This document shows positions 33,373 through 42,473 of a DNA stretch of 64,000 nt, one piece after another (within the stretch, counting starts at the first letter, position 1; each line of letters starts with the position of its first letter). Under the pieces are notes generated by a model, which was given only the letters and a program-made list of their open reading frames with translations, made no database searches and was not told the DNA's origin. This DNA comes from Pseudanabaena sp. Salubria-1. Its GTDB lineage: Bacteria > Cyanobacteriota > Cyanobacteriia > Pseudanabaenales > Pseudanabaenaceae. Where the stretch lies: NCBI GenBank assembly GCA_023336205.1, contig JALQCR010000015.1, positions 89,026-153,025 of the forward strand. The letters are read 5' to 3'. A program made the translations under genes and the position numbers.

Positions 33373-34473
33373 ATGAAAATAGCTTTAGTTCATGACTATC
33401 TTACGCAACGTGGTGGAGCTGAAAGGGTTTTTGAACTTTTGTGCAAGCACTTCCCAGATGCAGATCTGTATACCTCTATATATGATCGCCAAAATACCAT
33501 TGATTTAGGTGATCGCCCAGTTCACACTACATTTTTACAAAATATTCCTATAAATCGTAAATACTTTCGCATATTTGCGCCTTTTTACTATAGCGCATTT
33601 AAATCGCTTGATCTTCAGCAATATGATTTGATTCTTAGCAGTAGTGCAAGCTTTGCTAAAGGAATACAAAAGCGCTCTGATGCGGTGCATATTTGCTTTT
33701 GCCACAATATTACCCGTTTCTTATGGGACACCAATACTTACTTGAGAGAATATGGTGCATACAGCTTTTTTAAGCCTCTAGTTGAGATAGTCTTTCAGAG
33801 AATGCGTCAACAAGATATCTTTTACGCGCAATCACCCGATTATTACATCGCTAATTCCACCACAGTTGCTAAGCGAATTCGAGAAATCTACAACAAAGAT
33901 GCTGTAGTTGTAAATTATCCTATTGATGATTGTAGATTTACCTTTTCCGATCAAAAAGACGATTACTGTCTGGTCTCCTCGCGACATCTTAGTTATAAAC
34001 GTCTTGATATAATTGTCGAAGCCTTTAATAGTCTAGATCTGCCTCTCATCATCACGGGAGAAGGTCCCGAAACGAAACAATTACGGACAAGAGCTCGTCC
34101 CAATATTCAATTTCTTGGTCATGTTAGCGATCGCGATCGGTGCAATCTCATGTCCAAGGCAAAATTTGTAATTGTTGCGGCTTTAGAAGATTATGGGCTT
34201 GTGCCTATTGAAGCAAATGCCAGCGGTACACCTGTAATTGCTTATGGCGCTGGTGGTGTCATGGACACGCAAATCTCAGAGCTAACTGGTATTTTGTTTG
34301 AACAACAAACAGCAGAGTCATTAAAAGATGCCATAATCAAAGCACAAAAAGTAGATTGGGACTACGCCAAAATCCGAGAACATGCAATCTCTAACTTTTC
34401 CCAGTTGGTATTCTTCAAAAAAGTGGATCAGATCGTAGAGGAAATCTGTATCAGCCGAGGAATCAAGAAATAA
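33373..34473 (+). CDS. glycosyltransferase family 4 protein (exopolysaccharide locus)
   Basis: 366 aa; MKIALVHDYLTQRGGAERVFELLCKHFPDADLYTSIYD...AALEDYGLVPIEANASGTPVIAYGAGGVMDT. Confidence 0.93.
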   Translation: MKIALVHDYLTQRGGAERVFELLCKHFPDADLYTSIYDRQNTIDLGDRPVHTTFLQNIPINRKYFRIFAPFYYSAFKSLDLQQYDLILSSSASFAKGIQKRSDAVHICFCHNITRFLWDTNTYLREYGAYSFFKPLVEIVFQRMRQQDIFYAQSPDYYIANSTTVAKRIREIYNKDAVVVNYPIDDCRFTFSDQKDDYCLVSSRHLSYKRLDIIVEAFNSLDLPLIITGEGPETKQLRTRARPNIQFLGHVSDRDRCNLMSKAKFVIVAALEDYGLVPIEANASGTPVIAYGAGGVMDTQISELTGILFEQQTAESLKDAIIKAQKVDWDYAKIREHAISNFSQLVFFKKVDQIVEEICISRGIKK

Positions 34474-35007
34474 CTTAACGAAACAGAAGAGTTTTTTTGC
34501 TGGAACTATTAAGAAGTGAAACCCTATGAGTATCAATGCAGCTAATCCAACAGCTCCAGTTCTTGCTGAGCAAGATCCAGGTTACGGGAAAATTTTTGCA
34601 GTTCTTTCCCGTAGACGTTTTTGGCTTTTGGGTGGCTTAAGTTTAGGGCTAGTAATTGCCATTTCTTTAAGCATTATCTCTAAGCCTAAATACACAAGTT
34701 CCATGCGCTTGCTAGTCGAATCAACTTATAAGGCTGACGAAAAAGCTGCTGGAAACTCATTAAATATTGACTCAAACATCCAGATTGACTATGCAACACA
34801 ACTACAGTTGCTGCAAAGCTCTTCATTATTTCAAAAAGCTGCTACTTTACTAAACGATAAATATCCTGGAATTACTGGCGCTGATCTTCAAACATTAAAA
34901 ATTGAGATGCTGGGAGGCAAAGAATCTCCAACCAAAATTATTGAAATCCAATACATTGCCTTAGATCCTGTGAAAGCAAGAGAAGTTTTACGGGCTTTTC
35001 AAAAAGT

Positions 35008-35825
35008 GGTAGTCCTAAAAAGGAAAGGATGTAGGAAAATATCCAGATAGTTGATACAAAGTAAAGTAATGTCAGAAGCAAGGCCATCCTGTCCATCCTG
35101 CCAGTCCGTATCCGTTGTAAAAAACGGCAGTACACGACATGGAAAACAAAATTATAAATGTCGGGACTGTGGTCGTCAATTTGTAGAAAATCCACAGTGG
35201 CAGAGAGTTTCAGAGCGTACCCAAGACACTTATGACCTTCTTGAGAAACTACTACTAGAAAAAATCCCACTAGCTGGAATTGCCAGAGTCCTCAAGGTCT
35301 CAGAGAGATGGTTGCAAAGTTACGTCAATCATAAATATGAAAACGTTCCTCAGCAGGTGGAGGTAGAACCAAAACCAAAACGCCGTTTGACCATACAGAT
35401 GGATGAATTGTGGTCTTTTGTGGACGACAAAGGCAATAAACAGTGGGTATGGCTTGCCATTGATGCCGAGACTCGTGAAATTGTCGGTTGTTATATAGGC
35501 GATCGCACTGGTGAATCAGCTCAGAAGTTATGGGAATCGTTGCCTAGCGTCTATCGCCAATGTGCGGTTATTTATACTGACTTCTATTCGTCTTATCCAG
35601 TTGTCCTGCCCAGCAAACGTCATAGGGCTGTCGGGAAAGAAACGGGAAAGACCAACTATATTGAGAGATTCAACTGTACGTTACGTCAACGAGTATCAAG
35701 ACTAGTTAGAAAGACCTTATCTTTTTCTAAGAAATTGGAAAATCACATTGGAGCCATTTGGAATTTTATTCATCATTACAACGATTCTTTACCTCCGTGT
35801 GCGTCCTTTCCTTTTTAGGACTACC
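35008..35825 (+). mobile_element. IS1-family insertion sequence, 818 bp
   Basis: IR GGTAGTCCTAAAAAGGAAAGGA / TCCTTTCCTTTTTAGGACTACC; 8-bp duplication CAAAAAGT at 35000-35007 and 35826-35833. Confidence 0.95.
35069..35818 (+). CDS. IS1-family transposase (single ORF)
   Basis: MSEARPSCPSCQSVSVVKNGSTRHGKQNYKCRDCGRQFVENPQW InsA-like zinc finger plus DDE region MDELWSFVDDKGNKQWVWLAID; ORF opens at 35051. Confidence 0.92.
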   Translation: MSEARPSCPSCQSVSVVKNGSTRHGKQNYKCRDCGRQFVENPQWQRVSERTQDTYDLLEKLLLEKIPLAGIARVLKVSERWLQSYVNHKYENVPQQVEVEPKPKRRLTIQMDELWSFVDDKGNKQWVWLAIDAETREIVGCYIGDRTGESAQKLWESLPSVYRQCAVIYTDFYSSYPVVLPSKRHRAVGKETGKTNYIERFNCTLRQRVSRLVRKTLSFSKKLENHIGAIWNFIHHYNDSLPPCASFPF

Positions 35826-36333
35826 CAAAAAGTGTATACCGACTACAACCGAGAACAACAAGAAAAGCGTTTGCAGAAAGGCTTAGCAGGTATAGACGAG
35901 CAAGTAGACAATATTCGTAAAAGCATCTCTGAAGTTTCTGAATCAATCGAATTATTTCGTCGCAAGAATAATCTGTTTGATGTGACACAGCGAGTAACCG
36001 AAGTTACAGCAGCACTGAATGGGATTGAGCAACAAAAACGTACTGCTAAGTTAGAACTTGATCAAGCTATCACTCGACTAGAATCTCTACAACAAAACCT
36101 TAACTTGTCTTCACAGGATGCAATATTACTTACCCGTTTAAATCAGTCGCCACGATATCAAGCACTTGTCCTAGAAATGCAAAGTATAGAAGTTGCATTA
36201 AATCGCGAAAAAGCTAGATTTCAATCTGCTAGCCCTATTGTTGAAGCCCTTGAACTACGTTTTAGCCAGCAGCAGAATAGTCTTGAAGAGGAAAGAAGAA
36301 GTGGGTCTTCTGGGTTTAAGGGGATAAGTAAAT

Positions 36334-37113
36334 CTAATGAGAAAGACAAGCTAATAATCTAGAACGAAAATTTAAAAAATTTAAAAAACCATAAGCCTGT
36401 CGTTTAATTAATTTAATACGATTATTAAGTCCCTCCATCACACCACTAGATGTACGATTTAAAAAGTAGTTACAAATATTATCAAGATGATTACGAATGG
36501 TTTCCAAAACTGCGCCATAAACAGCTTTAGCTTTTTGAAGCCATTCTTTTAATTGTTTCTGACCCTCTTCAGGAGTTTTACAAGTCTCAAAAATACTTCT
36601 AAAGTCTTCTTTGAGATTATAAGCTAGTCGCAAGCGTTTAGAACATTTCAAGACATTTTCTAACTTCACTTTTTCTTCTTCTGTTAAGTCTACCTTGTTC
36701 TTTAGTAGAATAAATCGACTACCTTTAATCTTGATTTTAGCTTTTTGACGCAGTTGATTTAACTCTTTGATTAGTGGCTGCATAACATGAAATCTGTCGA
36801 TGACAATTTTCGCATTTGGAAATACTTCTTTGACAACTTTGGGAAAGCCTCCCCACATATCAATGCTAACCTCCTCTACTTTTTCCCTTATCTCAATCGG
36901 TTGCTGCTTCAGGACTTCAATGATGTCATCTTGTTTATGACTATCAATTACTTCTAGTAATGCTCCTGCGTCAATACTTGATACGACTGTCACAAAGTCT
37001 TTATGTCCTTTGCGTTTACTCACTTCATCAATACTCACTCGTTTTACTTCTTTCCAATCATCTTTTTTTTTAGAGAAAATTGGTGATTGAAAATCCCTTG
37101 TATTTGATCCCAA
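36334..37113 (-). CDS. ISL3 transposase C-terminal (DDE) ORF, copy A
   Basis: VSIDEVSKRKGHKDFVTVVSS...VSIDMWGGFPKVVKEVFPNAKIVIDRFHVMQPLIKELN...SSGVMEGLNNRIKLIKRQAYGFLNF. Confidence 0.9.
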   Translation of the reverse strand: MGSNTRDFQSPIFSKKKDDWKEVKRVSIDEVSKRKGHKDFVTVVSSIDAGALLEVIDSHKQDDIIEVLKQQPIEIREKVEEVSIDMWGGFPKVVKEVFPNAKIVIDRFHVMQPLIKELNQLRQKAKIKIKGSRFILLKNKVDLTEEEKVKLENVLKCSKRLRLAYNLKEDFRSIFETCKTPEEGQKQLKEWLQKAKAVYGAVLETIRNHLDNICNYFLNRTSSGVMEGLNNRIKLIKRQAYGFLNFLNFRSRLLACLSH

Positions 37114-37429
37114 CTCAAATATTCATCTCGACTTACTTGCTCCACACTCGCACTTTGTACTCGTTGATAAACATACTCCTCAGGCTCTTCTGGGTTTGAG
37201 GGGATTAATGTATAATGAAGCACAAAGATAAGTGGTGACAGGTATGGACTTGTATCTAGATAGGTTGCTAAATTTACCCAACACAACCGTTGAAAGTTTT
37301 ACGGAAGAAGAAAATAAAATCACCCTAAAGTTGAGATTTTTACAGGATGAAATTACTTGTCCGCATTGTAATACGCATGGTGGAAAATTAAAACAAAAGG
37401 GTCTTCTGGGTTTAAGGGGATAAGTAAAT

Positions 37430-38209
37430 CTAATGAGAAAGACAAGCTAATAATCTAGAACGAAAATTTAAAAAATTTAAAAAACCATAAGCCTGTCGTT
37501 TAATTAATTTAATACGATTATTAAGTCCCTCCATCACACCACTAGATGTACGATTTAAAAAGTAGTTACAAATATTATCAAGATGATTACGAATGGTTTC
37601 CAAAACTGCGCCATAAACAGCTTTAGCTTTTTGAAGCCATTCTTTTAATTGTTTCTGACCCTCTTCAGGAGTTTTACAAGTCTCAAAAATACTTCTAAAG
37701 TCTTCTTTGAGATTATAAGCTAGTCGCAAGCGTTTAGAACATTTCAAGACATTTTCTAACTTCACTTTTTCTTCTTCTGTTAAGTCTACCTTGTTCTTTA
37801 GTAGAATAAATCGACTACCTTTAATCTTGATTTTAGCTTTTTGACGCAGTTGATTTAACTCTTTGATTAGTGGCTGCATAACATGAAATCTGTCGATGAC
37901 AATTTTCGCATTTGGAAATACTTCTTTGACAACTTTGGGAAAGCCTCCCCACATATCAATGCTAACCTCCTCTACTTTTTCCCTTATCTCAATCGGTTGC
38001 TGCTTCAGGACTTCAATGATGTCATCTTGTTTATGACTATCAATTACTTCTAGTAATGCTCCTGCGTCAATACTTGATACGACTGTCACAAAGTCTTTAT
38101 GTCCTTTGCGTTTACTCACTTCATCAATACTCACTCGTTTTACTTCTTTCCAATCATCTTTTTTTTTAGAGAAAATTGGTGATTGAAAATCCCTTGTATT
38201 TGATCCCAA
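37430..38209 (-). CDS. ISL3 transposase C-terminal ORF, copy C
   Basis: 259-aa ORF with the same translation as the copy A ORF. Confidence 0.9.
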   Translation of the reverse strand: MGSNTRDFQSPIFSKKKDDWKEVKRVSIDEVSKRKGHKDFVTVVSSIDAGALLEVIDSHKQDDIIEVLKQQPIEIREKVEEVSIDMWGGFPKVVKEVFPNAKIVIDRFHVMQPLIKELNQLRQKAKIKIKGSRFILLKNKVDLTEEEKVKLENVLKCSKRLRLAYNLKEDFRSIFETCKTPEEGQKQLKEWLQKAKAVYGAVLETIRNHLDNICNYFLNRTSSGVMEGLNNRIKLIKRQAYGFLNFLNFRSRLLACLSH

Positions 38210-38595
38210 CTCAAATATTCATCTCGACTTACTTGCTCCACACTCGCACTTTGTACTCGTTGATAAACATACTCCTCATACCTTTGTGTGTATCGTCTTT
38301 CCCAGTCTACAAAGGGTAACTTTTCCGTAAAATGTCTTTGACAATGTTGACAATAAAATTGGCGGCGCGGCGTATTTAAATAAACTATTTTCCCAAATAC
38401 TGACAAATCTCGAATCAATATCGGTCGATTTTGTTTTAATTTTCCACCATGCGTATTACAATGCGGACAAGTAATTTCATCCTGTAAAAATCTCAACTTT
38501 AGGGTGATTTTATTTTCTTCTTCCGTAAAACTTTCAACGGTTGTGTTGGGTAAATTTAGCAACCTATCTAGATACAAGTCCATACCTGTCACCAC
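38140..38595 (-). CDS. ISL3 transposase N-terminal ORF (zinc finger and HTH), copy C; overlaps the C-terminal ORF in another frame
   Basis: MDLYLDRLLNLPNTTVESFTEEENKITLKLRFLQDEITCPHCNTHGGKLKQ...RRQFYCQHCQRHFTEKLPFVD. Confidence 0.9.
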   Translation of the reverse strand: MVTGMDLYLDRLLNLPNTTVESFTEEENKITLKLRFLQDEITCPHCNTHGGKLKQNRPILIRDLSVFGKIVYLNTPRRQFYCQHCQRHFTEKLPFVDWERRYTQRYEEYVYQRVQSASVEQVSRDEYLSWDQIQGIFNHQFSLKKKMIGKK

Positions 38596-38871
38596 TTATC
38601 TTTGTGCTTCATTATACATTAATCCCCTCAAACCCAGAAGAGCCAAACAAAATCGACCGATATTGATTCGAGATTTGTCAGTATTTGGGAAAATAGTTTA
38701 TTTAAATACGCCGCGCCGCCAATTTTATTGTCAACATTGTCAAAGACATTTTACGGAAAAGTTACCCTTTGTAGACTGGGAAAGACGATACACACAAAGG
38801 TATGAGGAGTATGTTTATCAACGAGTACAAAGTGCGAGTGTGGAGCAAGTAAGTCGAGATGAATATTTGAG

Positions 38872-39681
38872 TTGGGATCAAATACAAGGGATTTTCAATC
38901 ACCAATTTTCTCTAAAAAAAAAGATGATTGGAAAGAAGTAAAACGAGTGAGTATTGATGAAGTGAGTAAACGCAAAGGACATAAAGACTTTGTGACAGTC
39001 GTATCAAGTATTGACGCAGGAGCATTACTAGAAGTAATTGATAGTCATAAACAAGATGACATCATTGAAGTCCTGAAGCAGCAACCGATTGAGATAAGGG
39101 AAAAAGTAGAGGAGGTTAGCATTGATATGTGGGGAGGCTTTCCCAAAGTTGTCAAAGAAGTATTTCCAAATGCGAAAATTGTCATCGACAGATTTCATGT
39201 TATGCAGCCACTAATCAAAGAGTTAAATCAACTGCGTCAAAAAGCTAAAATCAAGATTAAAGGTAGTCGATTTATTCTACTAAAGAACAAGGTAGACTTA
39301 ACAGAAGAAGAAAAAGTGAAGTTAGAAAATGTCTTGAAATGTTCTAAACGCTTGCGACTAGCTTATAATCTCAAAGAAGACTTTAGAAGTATTTTTGAGA
39401 CTTGTAAAACTCCTGAAGAGGGTCAGAAACAATTAAAAGAATGGCTTCAAAAAGCTAAAGCTGTTTATGGCGCAGTTTTGGAAACCATTCGTAATCATCT
39501 TGATAATATTTGTAACTACTTTTTAAATCGTACATCTAGTGGTGTGATGGAGGGACTTAATAATCGTATTAAATTAATTAAACGACAGGCTTATGGTTTT
39601 TTAAATTTTTTGGCTCATCTGGGTTTGAGGGGTAAATGGTACAGTGTCGATACAATTATTGGCGACATGGTAGGGCTGTAA
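38872..39681 (+). CDS. ISL3 transposase C-terminal ORF, copy B, C-terminus altered by the MITE insertion
   Basis: Matches the 259-aa ORF, then a chimeric tail AHLGLRGKWYSVDTIIGDMVGL encoded by the MITE. Confidence 0.9.
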   Translation: MGSNTRDFQSPIFSKKKDDWKEVKRVSIDEVSKRKGHKDFVTVVSSIDAGALLEVIDSHKQDDIIEVLKQQPIEIREKVEEVSIDMWGGFPKVVKEVFPNAKIVIDRFHVMQPLIKELNQLRQKAKIKIKGSRFILLKNKVDLTEEEKVKLENVLKCSKRLRLAYNLKEDFRSIFETCKTPEEGQKQLKEWLQKAKAVYGAVLETIRNHLDNICNYFLNRTSSGVMEGLNNRIKLIKRQAYGFLNFLAHLGLRGKWYSVDTIIGDMVGL

Positions 39682-39745
39682 CTGTTGCTCCGAGAGGATT
39701 CTGATTACTATTAGCTGTGCTTATCCCCATGAACCCAGAAGAGCC
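39612..39745 (+). mobile_element. 134-bp MITE, copy 2 (inside ISL3 copy B)
   Basis: 8-bp duplication AATTTTTT at 39604-39611 and 39746-39753. Confidence 0.95.
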
Positions 39746-40090
39746 AATTTTTTAAATTTTCGTTCTAGATTATTAGCTTGTCTTTCTCATTAGATTTACT
39801 TATCCCCTTAAACCCAGAAGACCCACTCCTCATACCTTTGTGTGTATCGTCTTTCCCAGTCTACAAAGGGTAACTTTTCCGTAAAATGTCTTTGACAATG
39901 TTGACAATAAAATTGGCGGCGCGGCGTATTTAAATAAACTATTTTCCCAAATACTGACAAATCTCGAATCAATATCGGTCGATTTTGTTTTAATTTTCCA
40001 CCATGCGTATTACAATGCGGACAAGTAATTTCATCCTGTAAAAATCTCAACTTTAGGGTGATTTTATTTTCTTCTTCCGTAAAACTTTCA

Positions 40091-40224
40091 GGCTCTTCTG
40101 GGTTCATGGGGATAAGCACAGCTAATAGTAATCAGAATCCTCTCGGAGCAACAGTTACAGCCCTACCATGTCGCCAATAATTGTATCGATACTGTACCAT
40201 TTACCCCTCAAACCCAGATGAGCC
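40091..40224 (-). mobile_element. 134-bp MITE, copy 3 (inside ISL3 copy A)
   Basis: 8-bp duplication AACTTTCA at 40083-40090 and 40225-40232; reverse orientation to copies 1 and 2. Confidence 0.95.
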
Positions 40225-41671
40225 AACTTTCAACGGTTGTGTTGGGTAAATTTAGCAACCTATCTAGATACAAGTCCATACCTGTCACCACTTATCTTTG
40301 TGCTTCATTATACATTAATCCCCTCAAACCCAGAAGAGCCGAAGAAGTATTTTAGGAGATACTAATTTATCAAATTATCCTAAATGGAATACTGATCAGC
40401 TCAGTAGTATTGATATAACTCTAGCAAACCAGATTGCAGAAACCCAAACTCAGATTGCTTTATCGCAATCTCGACTTGATTCTTTGGGATCTCAAGAACA
40501 AGTTTTAAAATCTGAAATTAAGCGTTTACCTAAATTACTCGGTGAATATGAGTCCTTAATACCTAAATTGAAAGTTCAGCAAGACACATTGCAAACATTG
40601 CTCAAAAATCGTCAAGATCTAAGCCTTGAAATTTCTCGTGGTGGCTTTGATTGGCAAGTTGTTGAGGAGCCTAGTCTGGGTTCTACTGATGCTGCTGAGT
40701 CACTCCGCCGCAACCTATTGCTAGGTTTGGTAGCAGGACTGTTTATTGGTGGTATGGCTGCTTTTTTTAGGGATATGCAAGACGATACGATGCATACTTA
40801 TAATGATTTGGAGCAACAAATAGCTTCTTTATCCTTACTGGGCATGACTCCCGAATATTTGCAGGCTGAAGAATCTAGCTCTGGCTTCATACCACAGTTT
40901 CTTAAAGGTCAATCCGTTTCACCTCTTACTGTGGACATTGTTCAGTGGTTGCCTTTTCGAGAGGGGCTAGATGTAATTTATAAAAATATTCAGCTTAATA
41001 GTTTTTCTAAAGAAATAAGTGTCCGATCGCTAGTAATTACCTCAGCTCTTCCTGGTGAGGGTAAATCCACTATTGCTCTTGGGCTTGCCACTAGTGCTGC
41101 GCGTCTGCACAAACGTGTCCTGCTAATTGACGCAGACATGCGATCGCCATCTTTACATAAGAAACTTAATTTACCTAATGAAAGAGGCCTATCGACATTG
41201 CTGTCTAGTAAAGGCACTGTGGATAGCCAAGATGTGATCCAATCATCCAACTCAGTTATTGATATTCTTACGGCTGGTCCAATTCCTAGCGATTCAGTGA
41301 CTTTGCTTAGTTCCGAATGGATGCAAAAGTTGATCACCAGTTTTGAGCAGGATTATGACCTTGTAATTATTGACTCGCCTCCAATTCTCGGCACAGTCGA
41401 TACAATTCAAATAGCCTCTTGCAGTGGTGGTGTGGTTTCAGTGGCTCGTATTGATCGGATTACTCGCGGTGAATTTTCCCAATCTATCTCTATTCTCCAA
41501 AAGCTAAATTTAATCGGGGTGATTGCTAATGCAGTTAAAGATTTACCCCATAGTTACAACCCAGTTGGTATTGGAGATGAGGAGATTCAAAAAGTTTAAG
41601 ACTTAAAGCTCAACAAAACTACTTGAATCATTAGCTTTATATCGCCTTAGCCATTTTTATCAGGACAAATC

Positions 41672-41726
41672 AAAACCAAAATAGTATGAGGCGGCGCTTA
41701 GAGCCGCTTCACACTATTTTGGTTTT
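41672..41726. terminator. long-stem hairpin
   Basis: aaaaccaaaatagtatgaggcggc / gccgcttcacactattttggtttt. Confidence 0.6.
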
Positions 41727-41989
41727 ATGTCCTAACAAGAATTGCGACATCTATATTTGAAGTTTGAGCGCAAAGCGCTATACGTTAATACGACTATAAA
41801 TGAATCACCCTCACGCAAGAAGACGATTATCAAATTTTTTACTAGCAAATACTCACACCGCATAGCGGCGGGGTATTTGACCTCTTATAGCGCTTTGCAC
41901 TCGAAACCAGACGAAGAAAGTTCTTGAAAGTGTTACTTTGCAACATTTTCAAGAACTTTCTTGTGGTATTGAGTTGAAAGATAATTTCT

Positions 41990-42062
41990 AATTGTGAGTA
42001 AAACCCAAAAGAGAATTATGGCTCTTTGCGCCATAATTCTCTTTTGGGTTTTACTCACAATT
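41990..42062. repeat. hairpin with a 32-bp perfect stem
   Basis: aattgtgagtaaaacccaaaagagaattatgg / ccataattctcttttgggttttactcacaatt, 9-nt loop. Confidence 0.85.
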
Positions 42063-42473
42063 AGCAAGACTACAGCTATATGTTTGAAATCTCAGCAAAA
42101 ACCGAACGAATAATATAACTTTTATATAACTTTTGGTATGACCTTTTACTAACTTCTAGTAGTTGATATATGTATTGAAATGATAGATAAGTATATATAT
42201 CAAAAACAATATGTAGTCCCAAAATTACTAGTATTAAAGTTTATTGCTATAGCAGACATATGATTATCTTACTAAACAAGAAATCTAGTTTACCCTAATA
42301 TATCTATCAATTTCTTGATCAACTAAATGATCTTGATGTGTCGCTTTCTTGAAACTTCTAATATTATTAAACATTAGAAATTGCTATTTAATATTATCAA
42401 AACTAAGTCATTACTATCTAAGCTAGGTAGATTGTTATTGTAGAGTTGTAGAGGTAATAGAGAGGTAAAAAAG

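Larger units (their letters stand above)
37399..38644 (-). mobile_element. ISL3-family element copy C, complete, 1246 bp
   Basis: Ends GGGTCTTCTGGGTTTAAGGGG and CCCCTCAAACCCAGAAGAGCC; 8-bp duplication AAACAAAA at 37391-37398 and 38645-38652. Confidence 0.96.
37183..39824 (+). mobile_element. ISL3-family element copy B, inserted in copy A and itself interrupted by copy C and a MITE
   Basis: 8-bp duplication ACTCCTCA at 37175-37182 and 39825-39832; 2642 bp minus inserts (1254 and 142) equals 1246 bp. Confidence 0.95.
36303..40340 (-). mobile_element. ISL3-family element copy A (outermost), itself interrupted by copy B and a MITE
   Basis: 8-bp duplication GAAGAAGT at 36295-36302 and 40341-40348; 4038 bp minus inserts (2650 and 142) equals 1246 bp. 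Confidence 0.95.
34526..41599 (+). pseudogene. polysaccharide biosynthesis tyrosine autokinase (Wzc/CapB-type BY-kinase with Wzz domain), interrupted twice
   Basis: Host pieces 34526-35007, 35834-36302 and 40349-41599; excision of IS1 and of the ISL3 nest (each with one target copy) leaves 2202 nt = 734 codons in frame; Walker A LVITSALPGEGKSTIALGLA, LLIDADMRSPSLHKKLNLPNERGLS. Confidence 0.95.

Noticed and set aside
35748-36362. 204-aa plus-strand ORF as an independent gene
   Set aside because: It is the middle part of the interrupted BY-kinase gene, opened artificially by the IS1 end and closed inside the ISL3 end.
37044-37286. 80-aa minus-strand ORF MCWVNLATYLDTS...
   Set aside because: Chimera read across the junction of ISL3 copies A and B; not an original gene.
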